Shown in pieces: positions 61,892 through 64,000 of a stretch of 64,000 nucleotides of DNA (position 1 is the stretch's first letter; each line of letters begins with the position of its first letter). This DNA is from Cucumis sativus (Eukaryota > Streptophyta > Magnoliopsida > Cucurbitales > Cucurbitaceae). The stretch covers positions 1,984,001-2,048,000 of the forward strand of contig NC_026659.2 of the NCBI RefSeq assembly GCF_000004075.3, in the 5' to 3' direction. The translations under genes and the position numbers were made by a program. The notes beneath the pieces were generated by a model. That model had not been told where the DNA came from and did not search any database. It worked only from the letters and a program-made list of their open reading frames with translations.

Positions 61892-64000
61892 ATGGCGTCC
61901 ACTGATTCTTCCAACTGGACTCTCATTTCCAACCCTCCACTTCAAAAACCTAAATCCTTATTGCTCAAGGATTATCTTCTCGACGATTTCAGCTCATGCT
62001 CTTCCAATGGCTTTCGATCATTTCCCCGCCGCCAATGCTGCTCTACAACCGTCCGATTCCTCCTCGAAATCGATCTCAAAGTTAAAGATTCTTCCGTTAC
62101 TAAAAGATTCCTTCCTCGAACAACTTCCAGAAAAATCGCTCTCTCTACCATCTCCACTTTGCAGAGAGCCTCCGATGCTGTTCTTAGAGCCTTCAAGCAA
62201 TTTCCCTTACCTTCTTCACGTAAATCGTTTTTTCCTAGGAGCATTTCGCGGAAACTGATTTCGAAAGCGTTCCGGAAGAAGTCGGATATCGTCGATCCAA
62301 ACATTAATAAGCGGTGGAAATCGTTTAAGGAATTTCTTGATGAGAAAGAACCACCATCGTCGTCATCGTTTGAAGAGAATCACTCCGACTCTGCCGTGTG
62401 TACCGCCATTGCTGTTGCTGGAAGAAACTCGATTAGTAGTTGTAGTAATAGTATCAGTTGGACAGAGAGTGAATTTACATCGGAGATTATCCCCTCGTCT
62501 TGTAGCGGTAATTCCGAGAGTTGCAGCGAAAACGACGCCGTTAAGGATGATAAGGATTCACCAGGTAATCTCATTGGCAAAAGAGACGGCGTAACGTTCG
62601 GAAAAGATTCCATGGAGGAAACAACTACCGCTCCGACCTCCGTCGCCGCCGCCACTAGCGCCGACGATTACCGGGAGGATACCGTTAAGGTGAGTATTTT
62701 AGTTTTCTAATCACATGCTTTGCGTGCATTTGATAACCGTTTCTGATTAATTTCTTCATTCCATCTTCACCGTTGATTTTACAAATAACTAATTTAAAAG
62801 CTAAATTGTAAATTAATAATATACTTTAAGAAAAAGGAAGGCTATGGTTTGAAATATTGGTAGAGTTTTTTTTTTTTTTTCTTTGTAGATAAAAATAATA
62901 GATATAGAGAAAAATACAGCTGGATTTTGGGAGTGTATTAATTTCACGTGTGGGGTATATCTTGGGAGAAGTTAGAATACAAATCAGGGACATGTAAATT
63001 AAATACATTTGAGTTCAACGAGGCCTACGATCTCGCCATGTGTCTAAAACCAGCGGGATCTACGGCTTTCAACTCTGCAAGACCATTTTATTTCATGGTA
63101 CACTCGATACTAAATTGCGTTCTCTTAACAATTTTATTGGGATATTTACCATTATGCCATTCCATGGAAAACTAGTGTTTAATATTATTGGTCTGTCATC
63201 TGCTGGCTTTATAATGTGTCGGTAACAAAATCATACGGATTTTTAATTTCTTTTGTTTAAATCTATCTTTTGAAGATTTTCTAATGGTTTGTTTTTTTAT
63301 AAAAAATAAATAATAAAAAAGAGGGCATTCCTTGTGGTCTGTTGTTGTTGTTGAGAGCAGACATTGAATTGATATTAATTTACAAATTTTGTCTGTTTTT
63401 CAAAATTTTTTATATTTGTTATTTGTGGATGTTATCTATTGTTGCATATGTCAAATTAAGCTAACACAGTTTTTTTGTTTTTATGTGTGTTTTGGGAAGG
63501 TATATTTTATAAACTTAGTATTATTATTGATTTCCTTTTTAAGAGATATGAGAATTTGCTTCTTAAGTCTAAAGTAATCAAAATTAGTAAACAAACAACA
63601 TTAATTTAATGCCAATTACTTACCTCATTAATAATTGTTTTTAATGTGAATAAAAGAGAGATATGGCAAACTTTAATAATACAACCTAAGTATGCATAGC
63701 TGGAATAATTCCATCTAACTTCTTTGTTAGTAAATTTACATTTATTAAAAAATGACACTATCATTTTTAATGAACTATTTTGGGAATAAATTATTATTAA
63801 GTTTAGAATGATAAATGGGTATATTCTACTTTTGAAAATTTGTACTATGATTTATATTTCTTACATTGAAGTTTAAAGTTTTGTAGAATTGTCGGTTTTA
63901 TTTGTTTAGTGAATGATGAACTAAGATGGTTTGTTTATGTCATATCAAAACAGCAATGGCAAAATGAAGAAGAAAAGGAACAATTCAGTCCAGTTTCAGT
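61892..64000 (+). CDS. TRM-like (TON1-recruiting-motif family) plant protein, 5' part only
   Basis: Exon 1 at 61892-62689 (266 codons, phase 0, AAG/GTGAGT donor). Exon 2 begins at 63954 after a CAG acceptor and runs off the window. The N-terminus has KSLLLKDYLLDDFSSCSSNG followed by SFPRRQCCSTTVRFLLEIDL, basic Ser/Arg-rich stretches, then a Ser-rich acidic region. Exon 2 reads QWQNEEEKEQFSPVSV, where the window ends. The KEQ-SPVSV segment is, from memory, a conserved motif of TRM27/28-like proteins. Those proteins recruit TON1 and PP2A for microtubule array organisation. The intron of 1264 bases contains only chance frames. Family assignment is tentative; that it is a real conserved plant gene is well supported by composition and splice phase. 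Confidence 0.7.

Noticed and set aside
62948-63225. Open frames inside the TRM-like intron
   Set aside because: They lie between a good donor (62690) and acceptor (63953) and show no conserved motifs.

Overview
The window is nuclear DNA of a flowering plant. The genes carry many short introns with GT..AG borders, the spacers are about 70% A+T and rich in microsatellites, and the protein families (HAP2/GCS1, IQD, STP, DTX-type MATE, DREB-type ERF) are land-plant types. It is most likely a eudicot. A cucurbit is my guess from general sequence style, and I cannot verify it.

Layout. 1-1.8 kb: the first exon of a minus-strand IQD calmodulin-binding gene, which runs off the left edge. 5.2-9.5 kb: a complete 18-exon HAP2/GCS1 gamete-fusion gene (+). 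9.56-9.83 kb: a relic of the last exon of a GDSL esterase gene (-). 10.75-14.68 kb: a complete 14-exon PIG-U gene (GPI transamidase subunit, -) with one GC-AG intron. 15.54-15.89 kb: relic pieces of HAP2 (+). 15.88-17.64 kb: an intact 5-exon GDSL esterase/lipase-like gene (-). 24.3-25.9 kb: a single-exon MATE transporter (-). 33.2-35.6 kb: a 4-exon STP monosaccharide/H+ symporter (-). 36.3 kb: tRNA-Arg(UCG) (-). 42.1-42.8 kb: an intronless A-4-like DREB/ERF factor (+). 47.0-47.4 kb: a 5'-truncated LINE tail with a target-site duplication. 56.8-57.5 kb: an intronless CBF/DREB1 factor (+) with twin G-boxes. 61.9 kb to the right edge: the first exon and the start of the second exon of a TRM-like plant protein (+). 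The rest is AT-rich spacer in which I see no gene.

Structure. The most informative feature is the 5-18 kb block. HAP2 and a GDSL gene stand tail to tail, and traces of the same pair occur twice about 6.3 kb apart in direct orientation. The left copy keeps HAP2 and only a dying GDSL tail; the right copy keeps GDSL and only scraps of HAP2. PIG-U lies between them. This looks like an old tandem duplication followed by reciprocal gene loss. The two DREB-type genes at 42 and 57 kb share a C-terminal motif and may be an old tandem pair. I found no operon-like system, CRISPR array or clearly new biochemical system. All gene models are by-eye splice predictions, supported by reading-frame continuity and family conservation, without transcript evidence.
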